From NCBI GenBank assembly GCA_942486035.1, contig CALNXK010000022.1, forward strand, positions 1,911,001-1,975,000: 64,000 nucleotides of DNA. Reading direction: 5' to 3'. The position numbers were made by a program, and so were the translations under genes. The first letter of the stretch is position 1. Each line of letters begins with the position of its first letter. Positions 36,286 through 51,300 of the stretch are shown in pieces. Below the pieces are notes generated by a model. It saw only the letters and a program-made list of their open reading frames with translations. It searched no databases and was not told the DNA's origin. The stretch is from Porites lobata (Eukaryota > Cnidaria > Anthozoa > Scleractinia > Poritidae).

Positions 36286-39200
36286 TCACGCATTCACCAC
36301 TTCAATCTTCTTTACCAGACCCTCTCCGATAGTCTGAAAATCTGTCAAGACCGCTGATACATTAGGAACGACCAAACTGGGAACATGTTTGGACTGAAAT
36401 AAATACAACAAGACAAAATAAACAAATTACCACCTTTGCACGAATGAACGAAAACCATCAACACTATGGACCTTATTAAATTTTCAAAGTAACTCATAAG
36501 CGCCGTAAAATTCCGAAAATTGACCCCTTTGTATAACCCCCAGTGCAGTATATTTGACAATTACCCGCAAATATACAAACAAAATAAGCCACACCATATC
36601 GGAACACTTACAGGAACTACTACAAAACCTCGATTTCTATGAACTTTGACTCACCTTATGAAATTTATCAACTGGATTTACATTTTACGGGGTACTTCAT
36701 GGCGTTGCAGACACCATTAGTGGTTACTCATTTGCTTTGCCATTTATAATATGTAAGGAATTTTAGTTTTAGTCAAGTCCTTGCTGTTGTGTTTGAAGTC
36801 GATGCACCTATATTATCGTTTGCACATTACAAAATTGGTGATACAGATCTTTGAAACGTAAAAATCCCCCTCCTACAATAAGAACCTCCGTATATAAGCC
36901 CCTCAAAGCCCCCCAGATTATCATCAGCGGAATTTTGCGGTAGTACTTCAGTTATACAGCGCCAAAGAAAGAGCAAACACTTACGACTTGCATGCATAAA
37001 CTACAAGTCTGTCATTCTTATCAATATCACCGGTCGGATTCAATCACAGGTTTTGTTTACTTTATCATCCAACCTGACTGATAAGAATCACATACTTGTA
37101 GTCATTAACGTTAAACATAGTATAAATAGTTTCTAACCTTTTCACTTGATTTGGCGTTGTCTAAAGGCATTTTGCACTGAGAGTGTAGCACCTAGTGAAA
37201 TTCAAGGAAAAGAAAATAGACCATCAGAACACAGTTCTATTTTGTTCACCCACCTACAGTCGAAGCTCTCCTTGCGACCACTCTCATAAGCGACCAGCTC
37301 TAGTTACGACCACCTTTGTGAAAGCCCGTTTGAGCTGTGGCTTAAACTTTGTAATTAAAAGCTCTCGTAAGGGACCATTCCCGTAGGCGACGGCGACCAC
37401 TTTTGGGATTACCCAACTGCACTTTTCCTTCGTTTTTAAGCGCTCGTAAGCTATCCCTCACAGTCTTATTCATACCAGTAAAAAAACTGGACGTAAAGTT
37501 TAGCCGTGTCTATATCAGGTATAAAAACACTCATTAAACATTATTTTTTTGTTTTTTCTTTATGAATTATTAATGAGTTTCTGAAGCTTTCGTAAGCGAC
37601 AATCCTCGGTTATTTTAACATGCGGTCGCTTACGAGAGCTCATTCTCGCAAGCGACCAGCTCTAGTTACGACCACTTTTTCGAATTTCCGAGGTGGTCGC
37701 TTACGAGAGCTTCGACTGTATAGTTGTTATATTTCTTTTCATACCATCTGGCTTTTGCAGCCTAAGGCCTAGGTTAAACGTCGAACTTTTCATGAGACGA
37801 ACCGAACTCTAATTTAGGTCGACATGAAGTAAGTTAAGATCGTCTGTTGGGTCAGACGTCGAACTTGGGACGCGTCGAACCAATCAAATGAATCAGAACT
37901 ACCGAAAAAGGCTTAATATACACTATCATACAAATTTTTGATTCATTAGTTTAGTATATCGCGTGTGAACATCGACGTTTGTCTCGGAGACAATTTTCAG
38001 ACGTTCTATCCGTCTGAAGCTGACGGATCGAACATGTTGGACGATCCTAACTCATTCAGACGAACCTAGCTGAGCCAGGCGCCGAACGTTTCATGGACTT
38101 AACTCACTTAAGTTCATAGTCTTTTATTTCCTATGCTGGCTACAACTGGGGAACAATATTTGCACTTGCACCACTACTCATGAAACGTAGATGGTGTTCG
38201 ACATACTAAAGTAACTTAGTGTAGTTAATACCTTAAACTGAGCTGGAACAAAACTGTGGGGCTTCCATATAACTCCAACAAAGTCTCCTCCAAATACATC
38301 ATAAAAGAAGAGGGCGATGTCCGAAAAGGCTTCCTGAAAAAATACAGTAAACTGAAAAAGGTCAGACGTTTGAGGGTTTTTAAAAGCTGTTTTTTTTGGC
38401 ATTCAACTCTTTCTTTCCCTAAATTCTGTGCAGCTGTTTCAGGTAGACGGATACTGTATACAGGCAATGTATCTCAGAATGTGTGCGTGTGTGAATCCAA
38501 TATGACGTCGCAAAATGGCGCCACTATCGAAGAGATTTGAACTTCCATTTCTCAGAAACCAACGTATTATAGAGCCCCATTCTTTGGAGATTTCTAAATC
38601 TATATCTAAACTTTCATATTAACGAAAAAAAAGAGTCGAGGTACTTTTTGAGGTTTTAGCCTTTCGTACCACCTTAAGAAGACATGCAATGTACTTCTGT
38701 CATTGAAATGTGCGGATAAAACCTTATGGCCATATTTATATAGAAAACTCTACAGCACCTTCGTAGTAACATTGATATTCAATATTTTACAAAATGAAAA
38801 CTGTGATTGCAATAATGGCTTGACACAAGTACTTTGATCAGGAAGAATAAACATTTTTGACATTTCAGTGAGCTCAGTGACCGCGCTTAAACCTTATTCC
38901 GGCGTCTCCTGTTAAAGATTTGTAATTGGAAACTTAAACGGAGGCGACATTACCCCATACGTCACTTGGTTAGTTCTCCATCAGAGACTAATTGCTCACC
39001 TTGAGTTCCCTAACGTACAACTGAACAGGGTCGAAGTTCACGACCGGAAGTAAAACTGAGTGACGCAATAACGAGGCTGGTTCCGTCACCGGTTTCAAGC
39101 GATCGAGCGCCTGGTTTCCACGGGGAAGGAGGCCGCTGTGGAGGTGAACAATGACGTCATAGTGATCCAATGGAGGACGGAAGATTTGCTAAAATATGAG

Positions 39201-41296
39201 CACAACAATACGAGAGTAACATAACAACATCAGTGGTTCAGTGATTATAATTTAAGTTCAAGTGTTTTAGTGACATGGCTTGCGAATAGAGCCGACTCTC
39301 ATCGCTCGCGTAGGCTTTACTGCTAGCCGCTGTTCGGAAAATGAGCCGGCGCAACTCCGTCTCGTCCCAGCAGAAATTTATGGGTACCATCGGGTACCAT
39401 GCGTTTCCTACCTTAAAGTCTGTCGTCTGCAGAGCGCATGTTTCAATCTGTCGTTTCAAAAGCGAGTGGGATTCTCTTGCAAGCAAGGAAAGTCTGTTAA
39501 GAATCTGTAAAAAAAAGAGAGAACAAAACTTGGGAAAAGAAAAAAAATAATAAACAACAACAACAACAACAGACAAAACTGATATGAATCACTACCTTTT
39601 CAAGAAAACACTTATTATGCAGAATACATAATGGTAATTGAACTGAGTAGAGTGCAAGTTGGTCCGAAATCATACGCGAGATATTAAAACGGGACGAGCG
39701 CCCAGCGCGAGTTCGATTGGAATCACAAGTATGATTTCAGACCAAAATTGCAGGAAACGAAGTTCAATTACCACTTTACCACAGCCATTTTGAAATCGTA
39801 GAATTCAGTCAGTACCAACATTTTATTGATCTTGTAGCCGGTTTGTTGAAAAGTGGAGACAAAAAGGCTCTTACATCTCATTTGGTATTTGAAACAGAAA
39901 TAACGCGATATAGAGCAACTGAATATGCTGCGATTTAAAACAGAAATAATGCGATTTAGAACAGATGTGATTTCAGAGCAAAAAATATGGTGTGATTCTT
40001 GAGTAAATCACACTACTTGGAGCCAAACAGATTGCAGGGATCACCAGTGATTTCAAAATGGGTATAACAAACAGAAAAATCACCTCTTATCAGGAAAGGT
40101 AAAGCGGTATTGGTAACTGAAAGATTTAAAACCAAACCTGCGTGGTAGGTTTATCCTTGGTCCACAACGAAGTAAACTTGTCTTTAGGAGTTGCAATAAA
40201 TAAAGTCGGAAGCTGTGCTCTGTTATTTGAGAACTTTGAGGTTATTTCCTGGTATTCTTCCGCTGAGGACAGAGAACAAAACTGATCAATGTCAATGAAT
40301 GCAGACATAAAATACTTTTTTCACGGAAATTCTGTAAAAAAATATATATTTGATGAGAGAAACCTAATATTTACTTACCGGATATCTCGTTATTGAAATT
40401 CAGGACGACAGGAGTGGAATGCCAGTCAGTAGAGTAAAGAAGGTGAAGGAATCGGAGAAAACCAACGAAAGGAGACCTGCAAAAAAGGATTTCATAAATT
40501 GTGTGAGAAGGCGGTTTCAAATACAGCATTATTGTTAATTCCAAGTCGGCATAATTATATTCAAATAGCCAATGACAAGAACCAAAGACCATCTGGTGAA
40601 TAAATCAAATCGCGAACCAAATACCAATAGACGGCGCTAAGCGCGGGAAAATCGGGGTGCAAGCGAGGCACGATTGGTTTTGGTTTCACTTTTGACAGTT
40701 TTACCGAAAATCGCAAACTTGACCAAGAAAATAAAGGGGGGTGTTATTTTCTGTTGGATGATTATTTAAAAAGTACCCAACTGCCATAATAAACATCACC
40801 ACACTAAATTTGCCGTTTCTTTAAATTTGGTTTGTTACCTTGGAGAAGTGAAAGGGGCTGGAGAGAGAAACAGGGAAGCCACAAGTAATTCGATACATTC
40901 TTCAGTCACGTGATCATAAAGCAGCTGAGCAGAAACCCATCGCTTGGCCAAGCGCACCGTTCCACTAAATGCAGTGAACTGTTGTTCTATACTGAAAGAG
41001 AAAGGTTAAGGTAAACGGTTAAAAATCTGCGTCAGTGAAATACAATCTTGTCAAAAATTGCTAAAGCGTGAAAAACAAAACAACAATCAAATGAAACTAA
41101 CCATACTCAAAATTTTGCTGAATTCATCATATTCACATAGGCCATAATGCACCTTGTTTACCCCCTAAAATTTTGCATATCTGTTGTCTTCGATTTCTCT
41201 TGGGACGACTGTACCAAGGAGAAATTGGAAACAACGGTTACGCAAAATTTAGGGGGGAGGAGTAAACAAGATATATTATGGTGTATGTGAAAATGG

Positions 41297-41344
<48 letters not shown>

Positions 41345-44300
41345 TGTGATGTTACCCCTGGGAACTGTATATTACAAAAGGCGCGCTATCCACGTGCATA
41401 TTCGTGCATAACTAATGAAAGACAGAAGGCAAAGTCCCTTGAGAACTTCACCTGGTCTGGATTGGGTAAATAAAACCTACAAGGTCTATTTCAACAGATG
41501 CCACCCGCAAGAAATGGCCGCTGAAAAACGCGGGAAACAAGAAGTGAGATCACACAGGCTGTAAGCTTTGACTTTCATCGCGTATAAATAAAGGTTTTTT
41601 GTATATGTACGTATGAAAAGCGCGGGAACATGTAACTAGGTAACTAGTGTCAAGCGCGAAAAAAGGGTATAATCATAAGGAGAGACTTGATTGCCATTTT
41701 CCTGACTGGACCAATAGCAGTACTGGAAACACGTGATGATAAATTAACATTAGAACTTGTTTTCGGATGATTTACAAGACAAGGAGTGACATGGAGAGAA
41801 TTCGACATTCATCTCATTACGAACTCATTTGCAGAAAAATAGTACCTGATTATTGACCTACCCATGGAGTGTACTTGTTAAGATTGGCAGATGTATTATT
41901 TCTCTTTCAAGTTCTCTAGCTGCCTTGTCGTCTTTTGCTTTACCATCTTTAGTGGCGGCACATTGCTGCAGCAGCACCATTTCTCTGTAATGCATTATCT
42001 TTATTCTGAATACAAACCCATCCTTATGAAGAAAAAAAAAAAGAAAAAAGGATACACAAATGTGCGACATTAACAGGAGCCAGCGACAATCAACAACTTC
42101 GTGGTAGCTTACGACGACAAGACAGGTAAGGGAAAGGGGATTAATCGGCACATAATCACAAGATTTCTTAGATCAGGTTTATCAGAGGAAGAAAGGGAAA
42201 CGAATCAACAAAAAGAAATCATACTAGCTACAAGGGATGTCCTTTCCAGAAGCCTTGTTTGGGATATTGTTTGAAAAACAAGCCCAGCCACAAAAGATGG
42301 AAAATGTATTGTTCAGCACCGCGCATAACTATCATCGTCATGGTCATCATCATCATTATCATCAAAATCATTACTTGCTAACCTTATGCACATCCACGTG
42401 TTTAGGTGATACAGCAGTTACTAATGAGTACTCTGTCTTGAGTAATTCCGCTAGTCTGATGTGAAAGGCAGCTTTTATATGCTGGATAGCCGTCACATCA
42501 TCAGGCCATTTACCACTTGTCTCGAACTGCAATACAACTGTTAGGAAGAGCAATTACAAAAGTGTTTGTCTGTAGACTAAGAGGCTTCTTTACCATCGCC
42601 TCACTAACCTCACAAAGTGATAAAATACTAGTGTGATAAGAGGTATTCAATCAATTTCAAGGTCAGGCTGTTTTTCCATTTCATCCAGCCATTTCATCCA
42701 TAGTCTGACACGCAGCTGTTCTTGTCGCGTCACGTGACTCATCCACTGAGTATCACTGAAAAGTAGTTTGCACTGCTACACTGTGTGATTGGCCTAAAAA
42801 TGGTCAATCAGGCCATTTCCGTTAGCTACGATTTGGCATAGCAATTCACAACAATCGTTAGGCTACTGTTGCATGCGACCAGTTGCTCTCAGTAACCGTT
42901 CGGTTCATAACCCTGTAAAATCGACAAAAATCTCGAAAAAAGTCCTGTTCGCAGTCCGGGACAAGAAGATTTTCTTGCTGGGCAAGTAACTTTTAAAGCT
43001 TACCTGCCAATGGGGAAGGGTCCAGGCGAGTCAGCTAAATCATTAACTAAGACGAGCAAGAAGCAGTCACGGGCAAGCAAAATGTTAGAGCTGCTTACCC
43101 AGAGGACAAGCTGGAATACAAATTTTTTCGAGCCCTGTTAACGAGCACTTTTTCCAAGTACCACGGGCGGTCACTAACGACAAACTGTTCCCGCTGCAGT
43201 GCTGTACCCGACGGTACAATTTAGCTATCAAGTGACGTAAGGCGCGTGACCAAAATGCCGCTCACTCTCGGGCAGCGTCGGCAAAAAGTGGCTACCGTGC
43301 AACCACGCAAGCAAAAAGGGTTTCGTGAGATAGGTAGCCTCTTACGCAGGCGTTTTTAGGGGAGCTCTTATTTCGTCCCTCCCCACAAACGCCTGCATGG
43401 GAGGTTATGAGATATGCAGACTGTCGAGAATTTTCACTGTAAAGCAGTTACGTTCTGTAGTTACGATAAGGAAGCCCAAAACACACTGCAATGCCGTTTA
43501 TTACCTTCTATCGCTGGACACCAACAATTGTTTTTAGTTTCCGAGGGAACAAGTACATTATCCGCTAACTTTCTTTCGTCTGCAAATGGTTTTATTTTGC
43601 TGTTTTTGAAGCAAGGAATTGGAGGAATTACCTAAATCAAAAACAGATAAAGGTGCAATTATTCATCAAGTATGAAATCTAGTAGCACACTTTATATCAG
43701 TAACGGCAACACAGATAACACAGCCAAGGTAGCCAGAGACAGGAGTGTTCCCTTAAAGGAGCTAAGGGGTCCGAAAAATGCATTACACCTTTTTCCACTA
43801 AAATACTCGTTCTATGTTACTACTAGCCTGTAAGCAGGCTCATTTGTTTGGGGTATCCGGCGAGTATTTTGCAGCGGAGCCGACAGAGCGAGCTATGGGG
43901 CTGCAAAAAATTTCTCTCGGGGGCTTCGACGGGTTGCGCTGGAGGCTCTACCGCCAGGATACCCAGTCATCCCAGTCTGTTGTCTTGCAGGTTGCCACCC
44001 TATACCCCAAACACTAGATAACTGCTTGATTGACGTCAAAAACACCATAACTATAAAGCTCGAAATCCGTTCGCTTTGCGCCTTATCCCCCGTATAGGCC
44101 CGCTATTATGCCACTAGAAGACTGGACAGGGAGAAGAAGAAAGTGCGCAGAGAACTGAATACTGTTTCGCTTTTTACTACAGTTGAACCTCTCAACCATG
44201 GAGACAAAAGGAAGTGGCCGTTGAGTCAATGTATGGACTGTCCACCAAGAAGTGGCAATTGTAGAGAGGTGGGCGTTAGTGGAGGTTCGATTGTAGCGGA

Positions 44301-45331
44301 GGGCTTTGGGCAAAGCTGTCGGACACGCTTGCGAACGTTGTCTTCGTCCACTAAACCAATCAAACGCGGCCTGCATTTGCCTTCCCCCTCGCTAAACCAA
44401 TAACATTACATCCTTGCCTAGTCACTGTACGGCGTTTTGCCAGTCCCTATCGGTCAATTCATTTCGGTGACGTATCCGAGGCGAACGGGTCACGTGACCC
44501 GCGCGGAATAATGAAGCTTAGGGACTAGGCAATTTACATCCTAGGGTTTCAATCGTTTGACGTTTTGTCAACGCTAAAACGAAGTAATCTCAAATCTCTT
44601 TATCATGGTATTACAGGACAATAATAAATCTGATACTTGCATTGTAGATTGAACAATTTTTTTGCCATACCTCTGCACCCCTGAAAACAGGACTTATTCC
44701 CTGAAGCGTGTTAACATTGAGTGGCAAATCCAAAGCACGGATTTGTTTACATAATGCGTCGTACACCTGGATCACCTTCTGAGCATGCTCATCACCTGTG
44801 CCACTGTTTCTGGAGTCAGCGGTCTGTAGCACACAGTCCAGCTGATTTGCTACATAAGTCACTGATTTTGGATCAACTCCGCCATGTCTGGAAATAAGAA
44901 ATGGTTTTTGTTAATACGTGAACACAAGAAAGAAGAAAATCAAGTGTCTTATCGAAATAAACCGCAATAAAAAACGAAATGTGCAGATTTCTGGGAAATG
45001 AGTTTTATTTTGGGTTTGACATAAATGGACTTGCACCTCCATATCTTCGTAAAAAGTTTAAAACCAGATCGAAAGTGCACAACTGCAACACTAGGAATAG
45101 GGACTGCCTACATATACCACTCTGTAGGACGGCTGCAGGTCAGCGCGCGTTTACCTTCAGAGGCCAAAGGCTGTGGAATAGTCTCCCAGACGAGTTTCAG
45201 TCTATCACTAATTTAGATGTATTTAAAGTTAAAATAAAACAGCATTTTTTAAGGGTATTTTTGGAAAACTAAGTTTTAGATATTTGGCATTGTAAATTAA
45301 GCTGAAAAGCCTTTTTGAGGAGATTAATAAA

Positions 45332-45378
<47 letters not shown>

Positions 45379-48300
45379 AGTTAAGGTTAATTCCAAAGTG
45401 AGAAATGTGACAAGAAGCGTATAAGGATGATGGTAAAGTCAAACTCCATAATACAGACACTGAAGGGGCCATAGAAAGTGTCCGTATTAACGGGGTGTCC
45501 GTATTTAGAGAAAATATACGGGATTTCTTTCCCCAGGGACAGCAAACTGTCCGTAATAATGAGGTGTCCGTATTAAGCGGATTGAATTTAGGGAAAACTG
45601 TAAGGGTTTTCTCTTAATAATGAGGTGTCTTAAGTGGGTTGAATTTAGAGAAAATGTAAGGGTTCCCAGGGACAAAGCAAACTGTCCGTAATAATGAGGT
45701 GTCCGTATTAAGGGAGTTGGGCTTTCTTTCCCCAGGGACAAAGCAAACTGTCCGTAATAATGAGGTGTCCGTATTAAGTGGGTGTCCGTAAAGCGGGTTT
45801 TGATTGTGCTAGTCTTTTCATGGATTCAGTTACAGGTCAAAAACCAAACATCAGACCGTGAGAGTGTGTCTTAGAAAACCTTCCAGTACTTCCTGTCGTT
45901 CAAAGTTCACTACATAAGCGAAAAAATAAAGGCTTTTTGGCCAATACCACTGATTTTCTAAAGACATGTTCTGACAATTATGTCAAGCCGGGTGCGATAC
46001 CTTTTAGATAACAAAAACCTTCAACATAGAAATATGTCAATGTGCCTGACACGGAGAGTTACGAAGAGTATTAAAGCGTGCCATAAAAGGCAATGCGGCC
46101 TGACTTCCGGCTGGTCTTTGTAATTGCTACGACTTCAACATAGCTGTAAGACCTCACCTGTGTAGAAGATGCTTAATAATCCTTTCACAGATGACTCTTC
46201 TTTCTGCAACACTGTTACAAGGCCACACAACAGCCTCGAGAATCGAACCGTCCTGAAATCGCCGCAAATCTGACTTCTCGCCCCAAAACGCACGGAAAGA
46301 CTTCGCCTAGGAAAAGAATGAACGAATAGAAAAATAAAAAGCGGAAAAAGTACGATTTTAATCAGAAGGAAGTCAGGTTGACGTTGTTCGACGGTCTTGT
46401 GAAAAAGTAGTTTTCCACTCAAGAAAAACAAACAAAAATCTTGAGAATGCTGGTTCAAATGAGCAATCATCTACACGGCAGATGGGGATAAAAGACCCCA
46501 CTACAAAATGATTTTATTTTTCTTCACTGTTCAACTACTTCGATATCATGTGGAATAATTACCAAAGGAAGCGATATCATTCAGCAGCAAACAAACCAAA
46601 CAACACACAAACAAAACCCACTAACCTCTACACTGTCAGCTTGCGGCCCGGTGTCAAGGATGGATTGCGCATGATCAGAGTTAAGCATCAAACCCAGCGT
46701 GAGACTGGACTGGCTTGTGGAGGGCGGGGATTTATTTACAGGCCACTGTGTAGCATGAAAAATAAATAATTTGGTTACATACAGCAAAAGACGCACCGTT
46801 TAAAACACTTACAACTGCATTGTCAAGGGAATTCTCAGTATAAGGTTTGTTAAAATTATGACCGAGTATTTTTTCTCTTGTAGCAGCGGAAGCTGCAACA
46901 CCAAAGGAACAGTTTCCAGGTGAATCATTGAAAGGAAAGCAGAAAAGTACTATTTGCAGTTATCCGTGACAGCATGAGGTTACTTTTACGTAACTTTTTC
47001 CACTTTCTTTCCTTCTCCTTATTTTTTTTATGGTGAAAGAAAATAAATAAATGAATAGTTTAAATAGTTTAATTACACTTTCAGGTACTTGTTAAACAAC
47101 AAGTACATTTGTAGCATTGTTTTCATATTGGGCTTTTCATTCTTCGTGACAGTGTTCCATAAGTACACAGCACTGACAAATCTGGTGTTCTAAGCGGTGA
47201 AGGTTGGAAATCAATATGATGACTATGGTTATACGTAGAGCTGAAATTCACCTAAAACTCTCCACAGAATTCGGAGTATTTGGTAATGAAAGTTACAATC
47301 AGTACTGATAGGGATGTATTTTGAGCTACCTGGTAAGACGTTTGTGGCTTATAACACAGAATTTCAACTCGCTTTCCCAGACCTCTGGTGACAAGGTGAA
47401 GCAGCCAATCAGCAATAACTGGGGTCCAATCTCCAGGATGATCCATCAAGTGGGTCATAAGGTCATTTCTTTCACAAATGGCCTCGAGATCACTGATATT
47501 TGGAATTCTACAAAACAGGTCACACACAAAAAATCACACATCGAGAGCCATTTAAAAAGGATTTGGATGTGAAAAAGTGATTTTACTCTGCAAATAACTC
47601 CCCCATATACAATTGCAACCAACAGAACTCTCTGACATCATAAAACACCAGCTTTGTGCAAGATTTACACACTTAAACCTGGAAATTTGCAATGACAACA
47701 ATGGTCAGAGCTCAACCTCACTCCCAGGGCCCTCTACTACTCGGCTTCCAGGGTGAGATGAGAAGGAGAGGACACTGGGAACCAGGTTGGTCAGAGCTTG
47801 GTAAAAGATAAAATCAAACAATGCTTTTGTGATGTTAAAATGTACAAACTTACAACAAAAATTGATCAAAGGTTTGTGTGAATGGGACAGGTTTCATGAA
47901 AAGAACTTCAAAGCCATCCAGAAACCTGTTGTCCAAAAACTCCATTGACAACCTGGCTTCATGTTGTAACTGCAAATAAATATACCGGTATAAATGATAC
48001 GACAAAGCTGGAAAGAAAGCATTTTTACAATTGCTTAACATTCTGAGGTTCCGAGATTGGCCGTGTAATAGTTATTTGTTCTTTCTACTGACCATTCAAA
48101 ACTAGTACTTTCTCTAACCCCATGTGTATGTGGCAGGCATTCGTGAGGGACATGGAAGGGGGAGGTAAAGGGGCACATGTCCATTGTTCTCACACACCTT
48201 TATTCCTCCTTTCCTTTCAGTTGTTACCAAGTATTTTAAATTTCGAATTCTGTTCTGATTAATTTCGCTTGGGGTTTTAAAAGACCAGAGGGAAGGTCCA

Positions 48301-51300
48301 CTATTACAAAGAATAAAAATGATTAATATGTGACAACTCATTAAATTTTTGTCCAAAAAAAATCCATTAAAAAAGCCTTTTCCAAAGCCTGTTCTACCAA
48401 TAACTTGTCTAAAAAGGCAATGAAATGAACATAAACAGCATAAAGCTGTCTAATATCTGAAAATTTCATTTCTTCGTTTAAGTGTCATAAACACTTTTTG
48501 ACCAAAATTAACAACCTTGTTGCATAAAAAGTAACAGAATAAGAACAAGCAAATAAACCAACCAAGGCATGGCCTGTCCCTGTACAAAATTTATTTTCTG
48601 AGTCCTCATTGTATTTTCAGATAACTTACTAATTTCAGGATGCAGTTTTTCATGTAAACAATAATAAATTTGACTGCCTTTTCAGATGCCAACACCAACA
48701 GGTACTTACTCTTTGGTACTGTGCTGCAGACATCGCAGCGCACAAGTTAAGATAACCAGATGGATCAATAAATACTACATCATAGGCAGAATCAAAATCT
48801 TCCATGGATGGCTGCAATTACATAAACATGTATCACAAAACTTTCATGTGCTGACAGTATACTTATGTACATGTAATAGGTCAAGTTTGACATACACTGT
48901 TTCAGCTGATATCCTGACAACAACAAGTGGGTTGAAAAAATTACACACAGCCATGTCTCATGAACTGAACTGAGCTCGTGAGCTAACGTTTACATCTGGA
49001 ACAGAAGGGCGCAAAGTGCTTGTCCCATAAATGGCATTTTTGGCAGAATTGGCTCTTGGCCAGACAGTGACCAGAAAATGGCTCGACTTGCCTCAAAAGT
49101 TACCTTTGGGTAAAATTCTTAGGACCAAATGGGCCAATGAGATTGAGTAGAATAGGTCAAGTTAGAGATGCATTCCAATAAATGATTCACAACTTTTAAT
49201 AGGGTGAGTTTATAATCATGCATTTCTACCAGAGCATAAGAGATGTTTTGACGCATATTAATTAAACAGACCTGTTTTTTTGTGTGGATCGTGACTCTTA
49301 GATTGTAGGTCATGACATGTGTAGGCAGAGTTGGGGTGAAAAAGAAAGTTAAAACTAAAATAAACCAACAATCATTTTACCAAATTACTATCTTCATTTT
49401 TTTCTCTGCTCATGATGATTCCCTCTTTGGTCCAGTCAGTTGAGCCTACATGTAGTGCATTCAATAGTGAACACAAGGAAAAAGTAATCGAGACTTAACA
49501 TCTTGAAAAGTACTCGCACAGATAAGTATCGAGTAAGGAGTTGAGTAAAAGGAAACTACCTGACATGCAAACTATTTATTTACAATTTTCAAATTGCCCA
49601 TAATAAACCTAGTAACCCTGTCCCCCACTTATTTACATAACCATTGTCTTCATTTTCTCTTGGGATGACTGTAATAAACAGGAGAAATTTGAAACAATGG
49701 TTATCCATTTTTTTGGGCGGGGGTGGAGGTGGGAGATGGGAGGTAAATGTTACAGGTCAAAATAATATTATATTCAGGTTAAAATTTTTTAACAAAGGTT
49801 GAAACTCAATTTCCTTTGTTTCCTAGCCCTAATTCATGAATAATAATATTAGGGCTAGCTAAAGGGGACAAAGGAATAGAGAATCAACCAAGGTTAAAAA
49901 ATTTTGACGTGAATTGAATTTTGACCTGTAGCATAAATATGTTGTATTATGGGCAATGTGAAAATGGTGAAGTGTGTTTCCAGGGCTCAGTACTCTAGCA
50001 TTGGGCACCTGGTGGCCTTTGGTGTACTATTATCCATGGGCAGCTAGCTAGGAAATCTCTAGTCTTAACATAGTAAAATGCATATGCTGCATAATGTCAT
50101 AAACTGTGAGTTCAAAGCTTTGGGCACCCTCTACAGTTCTTCGTACAAGACAGCCTTGGTGTTGATTACTTACCAAGGAAATGAAGTAAAACTCTAAGGA
50201 TCTGATATGAGCTCATGTGTTTATTAACTTTCCTTGTTGACAGTAGATATGCGATCATCATAGAAGATAAAAACCCTCCACAGCAACCAAGTCCCTGTAT
50301 AAATGAAATAATGATTTCTTCAATGTATCAGTCATAAAAATTCAGGAGACTAAAAAATTTACTTACACATCCTACTTGTTGTTACCCTGCTAGCAGAGTC
50401 GCTTCGATCTTTCCTAGATAAGTCGGGAAAAAGGAAGGTCGCCTTCCTCTTTCCCGACTTCTTTGGGAAAGATTGAAGCGACTCTGCCAGCAGGGTAACT
50501 TGTTGTATGGATTACCTCCTTGACAATAAGTATGTACTTTTATGAAACAAACCTGATCAAATTCTCTCTGGTGAAGCCAAACTTTAAGAAGTGCCACAGC
50601 ATCTTTCATTCCAGGGAAGTCTACCAGGCAGTCATACAAATAATGAAGGTGTTGCTCATAAAACATGTCTGACAACACTGATGCATTGTAATGTGGGGTT
50701 GGTATACCTGTGTCTGAAATACAAAACAAGACAGGAGGAGGGTTCACTGAAAGAATAAAAATTGAAATTCTCTTAGTTTGTACGAGAGGAAAACTGATCA
50801 TGACAAAGGTGAAAATCAATACCACACTGACCATTACCCAAAGGGGTACAGCGCTGTACATGTTAATCCCTGACAGCTTTACCAGGAGAGCCCTTTAGCA
50901 TCAGCGTTCTCATGGTTAACGGATAATGGCAAACCTCAGGATGTGCCATAGACAGGTTTTTGCCATAGCATTTGCAGTTTAGGGTTCATGTTTGGATGGC
51001 AGAAAGGGCCTCCAGCAGTAAACACTTTATGGCAAAATTTTTTGCCAACAAAAATGGTAGAGCCCTCACTGGTCACACAAGGCAATAGGTTGCTATAGCC
51101 ACCTGTGATGTGCTAGTTAGATTAGATTAATGGCAAGAAAAGTGAGGCACTTTGACCTGACAAAAACAACATGGTGGGACAAAAATGAATGCCTTTGCTA
51201 AAATAAATCAAACCACTGCAGCTTGAAACTAGAAAGTAACGCCCAACCACAAATAATTATTGCAATTTGTGGTTTCCCATGAAATACCTTAAGCTGACAA

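Noticed and set aside
43004..43034. A 31-nt candidate NOL6 exon with a strong GTAAGC donor, reading LTRLDPSPLA in the right phase
   Set aside because: The exon 43631-43505 joins directly and in phase to 42537-42383 and gives a better match, CWCPAIE then VVLQFETSGKW; adding the 31-nt block would break the phase.
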